A stretch of DNA of 64,000 bases from Escarpia spicata. Lineage: Eukaryota > Annelida > Polychaeta > Sabellida > Siboglinidae. The position numbers and the translations under genes were made by a program. The stretch is taken from contig OZ023205.1 in NCBI GenBank assembly GCA_963995525.1, positions 60,078,609 to 60,142,608 of the forward strand. The letters run 5' to 3'. The stretch's first letter is position 1. Each line of letters starts with the position of its first letter. Under the pieces are notes generated by a model that was not told where the DNA came from, ran no database searches, and worked only from the letters and a program-made list of their open reading frames with translations. Shown here in pieces: positions 23,715 through 34,393 of this stretch.

Positions 23715-24175
23715 GAAATCCAGGACATAACCCCAGCAGACAAAACCCAGGCAGACAAAACCTCAGCCTCTTATTTCAATTGAGAACAAAACCCCAGCAC
23801 TGCCTATACTGTTTTTGTGTATCATAAATTGTCTATATATGCATTATATAAAATAAAAATATATAGTAAGGCACTTTAGTTTCTAAATCCAACATTGTTG
23901 ATAGAGATTATTATATTTTCCAATTAGGGGTATAATAAACAATTAGCAGCATAAAGGTGCATATAATATCCCTTTGAGTGTAATTACTTGTTTGATCTTT
24001 CCTTTCAAATTAACTTCAGGACATGGCATTGGCTGGTATTTGGAACTAACAGTTTTTTGATGGAGTGAAATTGAAACTGATTAAAAAACCAACCTCTTAT
24101 TTCAAATCTGGACAAAACCCCAGTGCTCAGCATATGAGTGCCTAGACTTCCTCGGTGTGTACATAGACGTACCAT
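23715..24175. repeat. Extra copy of the inner MULE TIR segment
   Basis: It matches, in inverted orientation, 31478-31930 of the right TIR, including the CTGGGGTTTTGTC words and the TAGCAGCATAAAGGTGCAT core. It repeats, in direct orientation, the segment at 25000-25300. It lies just outside the proper left end, as if the element had inserted next to or into an older relative. Confidence 0.6.
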
Positions 24176-24177
24176 AC

Positions 24178-25300
24178 TAGTACCATACTAGATACTGGTG
24201 CAGGTTGTCTAACTTGAGTTAACATAGCCCTTTATAACACTTATTTTGCAGTACTTGGCACAAGGTCTGCTTAGCACTGTCTCTTCTGAGAACAAAGCAA
24301 GCATTTTATTGTGGACTTATGCTTAATTAAACAAATTAAAGGGCTAATGTTTGCTTCAATGCATTTTCTCAGGGGCTTCATGGCATACCAATGTGCAGAA
24401 ACTTAATAAGTCACAACAAAACAGCTATTGTTGCCAATTTTTATTAGAATTGAATTGGAATTGAATAAAAATTATTGAATTGGAATTGAATAAAAATTAT
24501 TAAATTGGAATTGATAAAAGTGAATTGAATCCAAGTCTGTTAGCATGTGTGATCATTCTTTAAAGTCTCGGTGATATTGCAATAAATTGTGAGTTCAGAG
24601 AATGTTCTTCCTTTGTAATGCTGAATTAATAATAATAATTTAGCAATTTGAATGACAAAATGGCTGGTTACTTGAACATTAATTGTATCGTACTATGAGT
24701 GGAATCATCTACGCTTGTGATGTCATTCACAGGTTTATATTGCCAGTCACTTCTACATATCTGGTAAAATTTCAGATGCAGTAAATACAAGGATATTAAA
24801 GGTACTCTGTTCAATGTAAACAAACTGTTGGTGACTGACGAGTGCGTTGGTGACTGAACAGGCCAATTCGAGATTTGCAGATCCGGCCACACACATCACA
24901 CACACGTTTGCATAGCAGCAGCGGTGGTACGAGGACAACACCCCAGCAGACATAACCCCAGCGGACAAAACCCCAGCCTTTTATTTCAAATGTGGACAAA
25001 ACCCCAGCGCTGCCTAAAATGTGTTGGAGTATCATAAATTGTCTATATATGCATTATATACCCTTATTTAAATAAGTGTTGAAAATAAAAAATATATAGT
25101 AATGCACTTTAGTTACTAAATCCAACATTGTTGATACAGATTATTATATTTTCCAATTAGGGGTATAATAAACAATTAGCAGCATAAAGGTGCATATCAC
25201 ATCCTTTGTTTGATCTTTCCTTTCAAATAAATGTCAAGACATTGCATTGGCTGGTGTTTGGAACTAACAGTTTTTTTTATGGAGTGAAATTGGATTAAAA
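24178..25300. repeat. Left TIR of the MULE
   Basis: This is the inverted counterpart of 31550-33045. Landmarks are CAGGTTGTCTAACTTGAG, an A/T-rich TTGAATTGGAATTGAATAAA repeat, a short CCCCAGCAGACATAACCCC tandem, and the TAGCAGCATAAAGGTGCAT core. Confidence 0.7.
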
Positions 25301-25570
25301 GAAACTGATTAAAGTGATATACATGTACTCCTATTCATGAACCCCTTTGAATAGTGCTCTGTGGAATGTTAATTACAATCAGTTGAAATATGAGTTGTCA
25401 CTTCCTAGTGGAGTTCTTTGCATGTTCCTATTGATCTTATTCCTATTGATGTTTTCTTTGAACGTGCAATGTGGCCTTTACAGTTAACATTAATGGGATT
25501 TACGAGTAGTTCAATGTCGAGTAGTTCAGGATTCGGTATATACTATAAAATGATGTGAGATGCTGAGAGT

Positions 25571-26716
25571 GTCACATTAACTGTTTCCAAATTGTCAGAG
25601 AAATCAAAAACGGTTATCAAAAACAACAAAGGCGGCATAAAGTTATGTATTGAATGTCATCTCTATACCCAAAAAATCAAGTCTAAGAACACCATAAGAT
25701 GGGATTGTATCAAGCGTGCTGTTCTCTCGTGCAAAGGTGCAATAAGCACCAATCACGACATCACCACCTCGCTGGATAACGCTACAGACCACTGCCATAA
25801 GCCAACCCAATATGACACTGCTACTGCCAAACTACGCTACCAAATCAAAGATGCCGCCCGACTGAAGAAGGTCGAGACAAACCAGGTCCTTGGTGTCATG
25901 ACGCTATGCCGGGGGCCACAAACGACATCCGCAAAAGAGCAGGCAGACCAAACACCATCTGTCGTGACATCAGATGGCAGAAGCGCAGCATTCGACCAAA
26001 AGAGCCATCCACTCTCGCACAACTTCAGCTTGATGGCGACGAGTGGATTACCACAGGTGGCAAATATCCCAAATCCTTCCTCATCCACGACAGCGGTGCA
26101 GATAACAATAGTCGGGTTGTCATTTTCGCCTGCTTTGTAGAGCCAATATATGGCACATGGGTGGCACCTTCTCCATGTCACCAACTATCTTCAAACAATT
26201 GTACGTCATCCGAGTACCACTGGGCGAGTCTGCTGTGTCCTGTGTATATGCACTACTACCAGGTAAAACCCAACTCATCTATGAAGAAATGCTTCAAGCT
26301 GTCATCATCCAATGCGATCTACTCGGCTTCAAACCAGATCCAACAACCAATCATTACAGACTTCGAGTCAGCGACCATACAAGCCATATGCAGTGTCTTT
26401 TGTGAAGATGTGACAACCCAAGGCTGCTTCTATCACCTAACTCAAAGCACCTGTCGCAAACTTGGACTTGTCCAGCGGTACAAGGCCGATGAGACTGTTA
26501 AAAGGTTCTGTGGCATGTTGGGCGGCCTCGCTCTGCTGCCCCTTGAGGACGTCTCGACAGGTATGCAGTTTCTCAAAGACAACACGCCTGAAGGGCTAGA
26601 AGACCTCGTCCTCTACTTCGATTCCACATATGTCTCCGGCACCTACAGGCACACCCAGCCACCAGCTGACGATCCTGATGGCCCACTACCTCCTGCTGTA
26701 CTACGTCATCCACTAC
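25571..26716 (+). pseudogene. FLYWCH-MULE transposase, N-terminal and central part, frameshifted
   Basis: The first ~100 codons form a FLYWCH zinc finger: a W-x-C at IRWDC, then Cys and an HCH pair at DHCHKP. Three frame changes (near 25905, 26140 and 26330) follow, and the MULE core is spread over frames: TFSMSPTIFKQLYVI, VYALLPGKTQ, ITDFESATIQA (second catalytic Asp), GCFYHLTQS, RFCGMLGGLALLP, YFDSTYVSGTYR. The first catalytic Asp, normally D in H-x-DGTF, is Gly here (HMGGTF). Coding stops being collinear at 26716, where gypsy DNA begins after PLPPAVLRHPL. The missing C-terminus is at 31161-31369. Confidence 0.85.
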
Positions 26717-26886
26717 TGTATGATTGCTGCTTTTAAATGAAACACCATTTATCAGACTGAACGAAACATGGCCGTCGTTTTTTTTATCTGATCCGACCAG
26801 CACCGGAGAAATCCGAAGTCAACGGGATCCGTCCGTAATACATAGGCTACCTATGTATATAACATGCAGGGAGCGGCTATATTACA
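26717..26886 (-). repeat. 3' LTR of the gypsy element
   Basis: On the minus strand it starts TGTAATATAGCC right after the purine tract and ends AATCATACA, so it has TGTA...TACA inverted ends. A TATA-like GTTATATACAT lies inside. Length is about 170 bp. No partner LTR is present for comparison. Confidence 0.65.
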
Positions 26887-26900
26887 TCCCTCTCTACCTT
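26887..26900 (-). promoter_or_regulatory. Polypurine tract of the gypsy element
   Basis: On the minus strand AAGGTAGAGAGGGA abuts the LTR start TGTAAT. This is the usual plus-strand priming site position. Confidence 0.6.
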
Positions 26901-26966
26901 GATTACTTAGTCACATGTGTTAATTAAAGGAACATTGAACTGCAATAAAGTTTGTGACATGGATTC

Positions 26967-28457
26967 CTAATAAGTGTTCGTTGTGAAAAGTGTTCGTTGT
27001 GAAAACAGATGAACGCACAAACATGACGACTCATCATCTGTTGGTGGGTCGTCGTCTGCAGCTGTGTCCTCGGGATGATGTCGTGCGATTTCATCGGGCG
27101 ACAAGCCTCGCACGCGACGGAACTTAGACACATTTCGCGTCACCGTGGACCCATCACCACGCACGGCGGTGACCATTGGTCCTTTCATTGCACTGACGAT
27201 GAGCGGTGTCGGTATGAACGGAGTAGAGAGTTTGTTCACTCTAGACTGCTGTACAAGCACAACCTCTCCCATTTGTAGGTTCACATGTGAAGCGTGTGCA
27301 CGCTCGTCTGAGTACTCTTTCATTCTCGCTTTTGCACGAGCGTCTTGTCTGCGAACGACTTCATCTTCTGGGTGCACGCTCTGAAGCGTTGGCAGCTCAG
27401 GTAGCTTAGTTCTCGGTTCTCGACCAAACAATAGTCGGTGAGGTGTGAACCGCGTAGAACTATGCGGAGTAGATCGACAGTTTCGAAGAAACTGCTGCAG
27501 TTCGTGACGCCAGTTGCGATGTTGAATGATGGCTGAACGTACTGCCTTCATCATCGGCTTGTTGAAGTTCTCCACTTGTGCATTCGCCATCGGCCATAGC
27601 GGTGTGATTTTGCGGTGACGGACGTCACACGACTGCAAAAACTGTGACCACGCATTACTCTAGAATGGTGGGCCATTGTCCGACTGTATCGTTTCTAGAT
27701 ATCCGAACATGGCAAAAATGGACTCCATGATCGGCGTAACTGTCTCTGCACTGGTGCTTCTGGTCACGTGAACGACTGGATATCTTGAATATTCATCTGT
27801 GACGCAGAGTAAATATTCACCTGTCGGTATTGGGCCGCATAAATCAATGCTCAGATTGATCCACGGGCCTCGCGGTAGAGTAGTCATGTTTAATGGCTCC
27901 ATCTGGCGGCGGTTGGAGTTTGCAACACACGGAATGCAACCCATGACGACTGCTTCCGTTTCTTTGTCTATGCCTGGAAACCACACTTTGCTTCTGATCA
28001 GAGCTTTGGTATTGCAGATGCCCTGATGACCCTCATGTGCCAACTGTATGACACGACTGCGAAGTGCTGTCGGGATGACAATGCGAGAATCTCGTAGCAG
28101 AAAGTCTCCATTTTCTCCCACTGTCAGTTCATCCCTCACATTTCGGAATGCAGCAATGTCAGCTGACTCGTTGTTAGCTGTGTCATGCCAACGACCTGTG
28201 CGAATGACCTCGATGACCTTGTTTAAGGTCGCGTCTTGTCTTGTGTGCACCTTAATTTCGTCAAGGGTGATGGCATTTGGCGTAGAGCTGTCAGCAGTGT
28301 GATTGATGAAGTCCTCAGCCATACGCTGCGCTTGGCTGACTTTTGTTGCTGGATGTCTAGACAGGTAGTCTGCTGGGTTGTCACGAGCATAATGTTGTAA
28401 TGTTGTAAGCTCAGTGCCCAACTCGCAACTCGTAGCGGCGGGTTTGGCTTCTGTCAT
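26967..28457 (-). pseudogene. gypsy integrase region (with end of RNase H/connection)
   Basis: Two ORFs (28457-27660 and 27638-26967) lie in one integrase split by a stop near 27660. The zinc-binding HHCC is in LAHEGHQGICNTKALIRSKV followed by CIPC. The core has IDLCGPIP (first Asp), QSDNGPPF (second Asp) and QVENFNKP (Glu). The C-terminal domain includes LFGREPRTKLPEL and GEVVLVQQ. The linker upstream has the DNPADYLSRHP motif that ends gypsy RNase H. The last residues run toward the LTR. Confidence 0.85.
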
Positions 28458-29260
28458 ATGCCCAGCAGGGGCCTATGGTCCGTGATTATCGTGCATGCAG
28501 CGCCATCCGTGTACATGTTGAAGTGTTCGCAACCCCACACAACGGCTAATGCCTCACGCTCTGTTTGTGAGTAGCGTTTCTCCACGTCCGAGAGCGCACG
28601 GCTTGCGTATGCGACTGGTTTGCATTCTTGTGTAAGTATCGCTGCAACGCCAACTGGACTGGCATCTACGAGTATCTCGGTTGGTTTGACAAGTTAACTG
28701 TTAACTCGGACTTGTGCAGTCTGCTGAGACACTCTGGCAGTGCCCCGTCGTGATCTTCTTGGCTTGCACCGAACACAATGATGTCATCACTTATGTTAAT
28801 GGCGCCATGCATGCCGTTCAACACCGTCTGAATTGTGTGCTGAAATACTTCGGCCGCCGAGTTTATGCCAAAACTCAGTCGTTTGTACCGATACAACCCC
28901 ATATGTGTTGAAAAGGTTGTTATATAACGGCATGCAGGGTCCAGGACTAGCTGATGGTAGCCAGACCGAAGATCTATTTTGCTGAATACTGTGGCCCCTT
29001 ACAGGCCTGTAATCAGTTCATCGATTGTAGGCGTCACATTACGCGTGCGTAAGATGGCTTTGTTGGCCTCTCTCATGTCGACGCAGATACGTATTTCGTC
29101 TGGACTTTTTTTGCTTTGGTGGCGTGACGATTCGCGACACCCACTCAGTAGGTCCTGTGACCTTCTCAATGACGTCTGCACGTTCAAGCTTTTCAAGCTC
29201 TTTGGTGACCTTGTCTCGCAGATGAAATGGCACTCGGCTGTGTTTGCGAGCTACCGGTGT
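28458..29260 (-). pseudogene. gypsy reverse transcriptase and RNase H, rearranged
   Basis: RT blocks in different frames are FHLRDKVTKELEKLERADVI, WVSRIVTPPKQ, RICVDMREANKA, YRYKRLSFGINSAAEVFQ and ISDDIIVFGASQEDHD (catalytic DD). Right after SELTVNL the sequence jumps into RNase H (PVGVAAILTQE, KPVAYASRALSDVEKRYSQT, TDHRPLL). The RT thumb/connection of roughly 100 residues is therefore deleted. Several stops occur. Confidence 0.8.
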
Positions 29261-29337
29261 GACAGACGTGTCAATGTGCAGCTTGACAGTGAATTTTTTC
29301 AGACTGCCGGATATTTTGCAATGACCTTGTCTGCTGT

Positions 29338-30120
29338 TTATCGGTCGGATACAAAGTTGACTCCAACTCTCAGGGCACCAATCTGCTCAGCAGTAGCTCT
29401 GCCCAGAAGTGAAGGCGAATCTCCATGAACGAGAAGAAATTCTGCGATTGTCGACTTGTCACCAATTTGTACGTCACACGTGACGAGCTTACGCGCCACG
29501 ACTGGCGGCGATCCATACGGATGTATGGTCCGTTTGCATGCTTCAAACTGCTCGCCTCGCTCTCGCAGCTGCGCGGCTACAGTAGAGTTGATTATGTTGC
29601 ATGATGCACCCGAGTCAATGATCATGTCAACCGGTCCATCTGCAATGATTGCTGTGATCATGCCAGAATGAGGCGTCAAAGTAAATGCGTACTCATTTTC
29701 GCTGTTGTCGCTATGGACAGCTGATTCTGCCATGTATCGTATTGGATTGACTGGCTGTGCACGTTTCTTTTGCCCCGTCCGTGAGCTGCGCTGTGACTGC
29801 TGCCTTGGTTTGCTTCGGCACATGACAGCGAAATGTCCACGCACTCTACATTTGTGACACTCTTTATCACGTGTGCACTTGCATTCGTCACTTGTATGGC
29901 CCTGTAAGCTACAGCGATTACACCGATCGTGACGTTGCTGAGTGTTAGAATGTCAGTTGACCGGTTTACGAGTGTGCGTTTCGAATGGTATGCGTGCTGA
30001 CCTGTTGAATGCAGCATACATTGTGTTGTTTGCTGAGCCACGAGCCATGTCTTTAGCCTGGCGTTCTGACGATTCTCTCGTTTGCGCTATCTCGATCGCC
30101 CTGTTTAGCGTGAGATCCTT
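29338..30120 (-). pseudogene. gypsy gag C-terminus and protease
   Basis: Gag starts abruptly at RKDLTLNRAIEIAQ. An in-frame stop follows HTRKPVN near 29950. Then come two CX2CX4HX4C knuckles (CNRCSLQGHTSDEC and CHKCRVRGHFAVMC), a linker, and an aspartic protease with IIDSGASCN (active-site DSG) and a LLGRATAEQIG flap/helix. Gag and protease share one frame. Confidence 0.8.
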
Positions 30121-30335
30121 TCGCCCACTACCTCCTGCTGTACTACGTCGCCCACTACCTCCTGCAGTACTACGTCGACCACTACCTCCTGCTGTACTAG
30201 GTCGCCCACTACCTCCTGCAGTACTACGTCGACCACTACCTCCTGCAGTACTACGTCGCCCACTACCTCCTGCAGTACTATGTCGCCCACTACCTCCTGC
30301 TGTACTACGTCGCCCACCACCTCCAGCAGTACTGA
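30121..30335. repeat. 27-bp tandem repeat, about 8 copies, derived from MULE transposase coding DNA
   Basis: The unit CGCCCACTACCTCCTGCTGT plus ACTACGT encodes RPLPPAVLR in the plus frame. A single unit is present at 26682-26708 at the interrupted end of the transposase (GPLPPAVLRHPL). The array therefore appears to be an expansion of the transposase sequence on the far side of the gypsy insert. Confidence 0.8.
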
Positions 30336-30436
30336 GTATAAACAATCGTACGTACAGTAGCTGACATATATATATACATACGCATATAATGAAACATTAT
30401 ACAAAATGTATTAATATACATTACAATAAATTTTAG

Positions 30437-30710
30437 TTAATTATTTTCCACATATATAACAGTTAGTAATAGTACAAGCATTCTGATATCTTTCAATAAT
30501 GTATCTTTTAATATAAGTGGAGAATCCATGGATACTGTGTGTGAATATTTTATTAATAATGATATCGGGAGAATTATTGAATAAAGAAGAGGGTAAGAGA
30601 AACTTCTTTGTGGCATATGGAATATCATGGCTTTTGTTTTCTTAACAGTTAGTGAAAGTTTGTTCACTTTGAACCAAATATTAATTTCTTTCTCAGGCAT
30701 GGAACGTCTT
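30437..30710 (-). pseudogene. LINE RT fragment, minus strand
   Basis: The minus-strand peptide has EINIWFKVNKLSLTVKKTKA followed by MIFH, the 'WF..NKLSLN..KT..M.F' block after the YADD motif of jockey/RTE-type RTs. The following ~50 residues fit weakly. It is unrelated to the CR1 fragment just downstream. Confidence 0.5.
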
Positions 30711-30808
30711 CCTGACCACCATAGATGGGGGTAACCTACCAACAACTTCTGTGAGGGATGGAATAACTCATTCCATACGCTCATTGGCCACTCACATACA
30801 AGCATCTG

Positions 30809-31160
30809 AGGAGATCAGATAGAAGTGTTTAAAATAATGAATGGTTATGAAAATATTGTTTTCTCAGTTAAGAAAGATAGAAGGACTAGAGGACATGAAG
30901 TTACATTAGCAAAGGAGCAGTGTAGATTAGATATAAGAAAGTTCTCATTTTCACAAAGGACTGTAAATGAATGGAACAGATTATTTGCTGATTGTGTGGA
31001 TGCTAGTAGCGTGAATATATTTAAAAATAAAATCGACACATACCTCAGAAGGGCGGGATACACATAGATAAAAGGGTCGGACTCTCGATAAGTCAAATGA
31101 CTTCCTTGTCCACCTGCCACCTAGAGTTAATTCTCTGGGTGGCAATCTTGTTAAATCTCT
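30809..31160 (+). mobile_element. CR1-like LINE 3' fragment inside the MULE
   Basis: Coding GDQIEVFKIMNGYEN...FSQRTVNEWNRLFADCV...DTYLRRAGYT runs to TAG near 31064. The CR1 3' UTR follows (ACTCTCGATAAGTC ... GGCAATCTTGTTAAATC). It is 5'-truncated, as in typical target-primed insertions, and sits immediately before the resumed MULE coding sequence. Confidence 0.85.
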
Positions 31161-31369
31161 AAATCTGGACTCTGCTTGCTGGCCTCCGACAAGACCAGGC
31201 GATGATGGTGACTTGTGTGCTACAAGACCAGAACGGTGAACGTCCACACAAGCGCTGCCGCCGTTCTCACAAGACGTTCAATGAACGCGTCAATAACCTG
31301 TGCAATGACCGGCAAGACTGTGAATTCCTGGAAAGTGTTGGGGTGTGTATCACGTTTAAACAGATGTAA
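31161..31369 (+). pseudogene. Detached C-terminus of the same MULE transposase
   Basis: Directly after the CR1 3' end, a frame opens with WTLLAGLRQDQAMM, continues VTCVLQDQNGERPHKRCRRS, then NERVNNLCNDRQDCEFLESV, and ends GVCITF...QM with TAA at 31367-31369. The WxLI-x-ALRQDQA, LQ-x-x-GERPxKR and FLxxVGxCIxF motifs are those of animal MULE transposases. A poly(A) signal-like AATAAA follows at about 31404. Confidence 0.8.
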
Positions 31370-31477
31370 TGTATACATCAAATTATGTGTTCAATTATTG
31401 TAGAATAAATACAAGAACCTGTGCAATAGTTTTACTTGTTTGTAACAAATTCAATAAGAAATTGCTCAATATATATA

Positions 31478-33045
31478 TGTAGACGTCTATGTATACATCC
31501 AGAAAGTCTAGGCACTCCTATGCTGAGCACTGGGGTTTTGTCCATATTTGAAATAAGAGGTTGTGTTTTTTTAATCAGTTTCAATTTCACTCCATCAAAG
31601 AAACTGTTAGTTCCAAATACCAGCCAATGCTATGCCCTGAAGTTAATTTGAAAGGAAAGATCAAACAAGTAATTACACTCAAAGTGATAATATTATGATA
31701 TGCACCTTTATGCTGCTAATTGTTTATTATACTCCTAATTGGAAAATATTATAATCTTTATCAACAATGTTGGATTTAGAAACTAAAGTGCATTACTATG
31801 TATTTTTATTTTATTTTCAACACTTATTTAAATAAGGGTATATAATGCATACATAGACAATTTATGATACACCAAAACATTCTAGGCAGCGCTGGGGTTT
31901 TGACCACATTTGAAATGATAAGGCTGGGGTTTTGTCTGCTGGGGTTTTGTCCGCTGGGGTTATGTCCACTGGGGTTTTGTCTGCTGGGGTTATGTCCACT
32001 GGGGTTTTGTCTGCTGGGGTTGTCTGCTGGAGTTTTGTCTGCTGGGGTTATGTCTGCAGGGGTTATGTCTGCTGGGGTTTTGTTTGCTGGGGTTATGTCT
32101 GCTGGGGTTTTGTCCTCGCCCCACCAATGCTGCTATGCAAACATATGTGTGATGTGTGTGGCCAGATCTGCAAATCTCGAATCAGCCTGTTCACCAACGC
32201 ACTCGTCAGATATAACTGAATATTATCATCATCATCTTCATTATGACTTGGATAATCAGACTCGACAACGAGTGATTGCAAGAAGAAGGAAATACATGAT
32301 TATGTCAGAAAGTAAATGAGTGGCTCAACAGTTTGTTTACATTGAACAGAGTACCTTTAATATCCTTGTATTTACTGCATCTGAAATTTGACCAGATATG
32401 TAGACGTGACTGGCAATATAAACCTGTGATTAACATCACAAGCGTAGATGATTTCACACATAGTACAATACAATAAATGTTCAAGTAACCAGCCATTTTG
32501 TCATTCAAATTGCTACATTAGTATTATTAATTCAGCATTACAAAGGAAGAACATTCTCTGAAGTCACAGTTTATTGCACTATCACCGGGACTTTCAGGAA
32601 TCATCACACATGCTAACAGACCTGGGTTCAGTTCACTTTTATCAATTCAAATTAAATTCCAATTCATGTTTATTTACCAAGGATCAATTCCAATTTAATT
32701 CAACATACTCACAAGAAGGATCAATTCCAATTCAATCAATTTTATACAATTCCAATTAAATTATAATACAAATTGGCAAAAATAGCTGTTTTGTTGTGAC
32801 TTTTGTTGTTGTTGCACATTGGTATGCCATGAAGCCCCTGTGAAAATACATTGAAGCAAACATTAGCCCTTTAATTTGTTTAATTAAGCATAAGCCAATA
32901 ATAGAATGCTTGCTTTGTTCTCAGAAGAGACAGTGCTAAGAAGACATTTTGCCAAGTACTGCAATCTGAATGTTTTGAAGGGTTATGTTGACTCAAGTCA
33001 GACAACCTGTGCAAACCAATATAGTATGGTACCACAATTGCAGCC
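31478..33045. repeat. Right TIR of the MULE
   Basis: This is the inverted copy of 24178-25300, plus an inner part matched by 23715-24175. It contains a ~17-bp minisatellite of CTGGGGTTTTGTCTG and CTGGGGTTATGTC units at 31923-32118, expanded relative to the left TIR, and an ATTCCAATTCAATT-rich stretch. Predicted ORFs across it are artefacts. Confidence 0.7.
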
Positions 33046-34393
33046 TGCTAAAGAACAAAGGGGATGCTGAACTCTGGACATTGGCAAATGTTAATTCACC
33101 CTCTTAACAAACAGTAAGTTTGGTCTCTGGTGGTCAATTAGCAGTGATTCAAATTAGCACTTAGTAGCTGTGTTCTAAGCTGCTAGTAAAACTGGGATAC
33201 ATAGAGACTGAGAGAGCAGAGAACTGCTAGACAAAGAATTGCAGCCCATATTTTGTCTGATTGCAAATCCCTTTGTGCATGTAAATACTGGTAGTTTTGC
33301 TGTTGGCTGTTTTGTTTTGGTTTTTGACCAAAAAGACACATCCAAAAAGTTACATTTTAATACATGTTTTGTAGTTTATACATCTTAATTAATATGGAAA
33401 AACAGAACAAAAAAAATTTCCGTTTTGATCAATTAATTTAATTCGTCTTACTTTGCGGGATTCAATTCCAATTCAATCTGTTTGAGTTTTATTCAACTCT
33501 AATTCAATTCAAAATCATGCATTTTGTTGATAAATTCAATTCCAATTCAATTAAGAATTGAACCCAGGTGTGCATGCTAATGAACATAGTAACGATGATT
33601 GTGTCATAGGTCTACATTTAAATATGTGCTCTTGTTCGATACAGTACAAGTCTACAAGACTGGACACTCACACCCACATACAGATGTAGTACGTGATTAT
33701 ACACTCCCACAAATACACTCGTATATATATATATATAATTAATACATGCTTGTACACTCCACCTACATATGCATGTAATACACAATCACATGATTCTACA
33801 TGCCAAGTTGCAATGAAGCATATCCATTATGATAAAATTACATACAACTATTTTGTTTAGGCAACTGAAACATCTAAAACCATAAGTTTAAATTATTACT
33901 GTATCAGTTACCAAAAGCATACATAAATTTGCTTGTCTTAAGTCACCATTAATCATTATTAATTCAAATGTCTAAAATTATATTTAGATCAATAAGCATT
34001 ACAAAAAAATTACCAATGAATTTGGCCCTTAATTGCAGAAGGTGGAACAAGTATATCATGCAATGAGACATTTTCTTTTGCCCTTTTAGAATGAAATGCG
34101 ATCCTCTCTCAAAGCCCCTTCTTCGACTGGCTTAATACGAGTTAAATATTTTGTTACAACAATTGAAAGAACTGTCTTTAATCATTCGATCATATAACAT
34201 CCAGTTAAATATAATTTAATAGTCACAGTGCATCCAATAATTTCACTAAAACCATACAAATTATTTACTTCTGATAGTAGATGGGTTTCGTTTGTTAAAA
34301 AATGAAACAAGAAAACAAAACAATAATGTGAGGGGGGAACTAACTTTTAAATACTCCGCACCTGTTCACTTCTTTAGTTTTCCCGTACACTTC
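33046..34393. other. No gene seen
   Basis: This is AT-rich DNA with another AATTCCAATTCAATT-rich stretch (~33440-33560) resembling part of the MULE TIR, and a short (TA)n at 33723-33738. Nothing coding is supported. Confidence 0.5.

Larger units (their letters stand above)
26717..30120 (-). mobile_element. Ty3/gypsy LTR retrotransposon, 5'-truncated
   Basis: Read on the minus strand the order is partial gag with two CCHC knuckles, protease, RT, RNase H and integrase, then a polypurine tract and the 3' LTR. The 5' LTR and most of gag are missing; the sequence breaks off at RKDLTLNRAIE in gag and joins a 27-bp tandem repeat. RT and RNase H are joined by an internal deletion and several stops interrupt pol. 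It lies inside the MULE transposase gene. Confidence 0.85.
24178..33045 (+). mobile_element. MULE (Mutator-like) DNA transposon with >1 kb TIRs, carrying nested insertions
   Basis: The left TIR (~24178-25300) and right TIR (~31550-33045) are inverted copies over about 1.1-1.5 kb. They share CAGGTTGTCTAACTTGAG near the tips, an AATTGGAATTGAAT-rich stretch, the CCCCAGCAGACA minisatellite and TAGCAGCATAAAGGTGCAT. Between them lies a FLYWCH/MULE transposase gene on the plus strand, split by a gypsy element, a 27-bp array and a CR1 fragment. Without the inserts the element would be about 4.4 kb. Long TIRs are typical of MULEs. The exact termini (near GTACCATACTA) and a 9-bp duplication could not be fixed. 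Confidence 0.75.

Noticed and set aside
26967..27007. LTR ending at TGTTTTCACAACG (27007)
   Set aside because: No purine tract precedes it; the TGTAATATAGCC start at 26886 after AAGGTAGAGAGGGA is a better LTR border.
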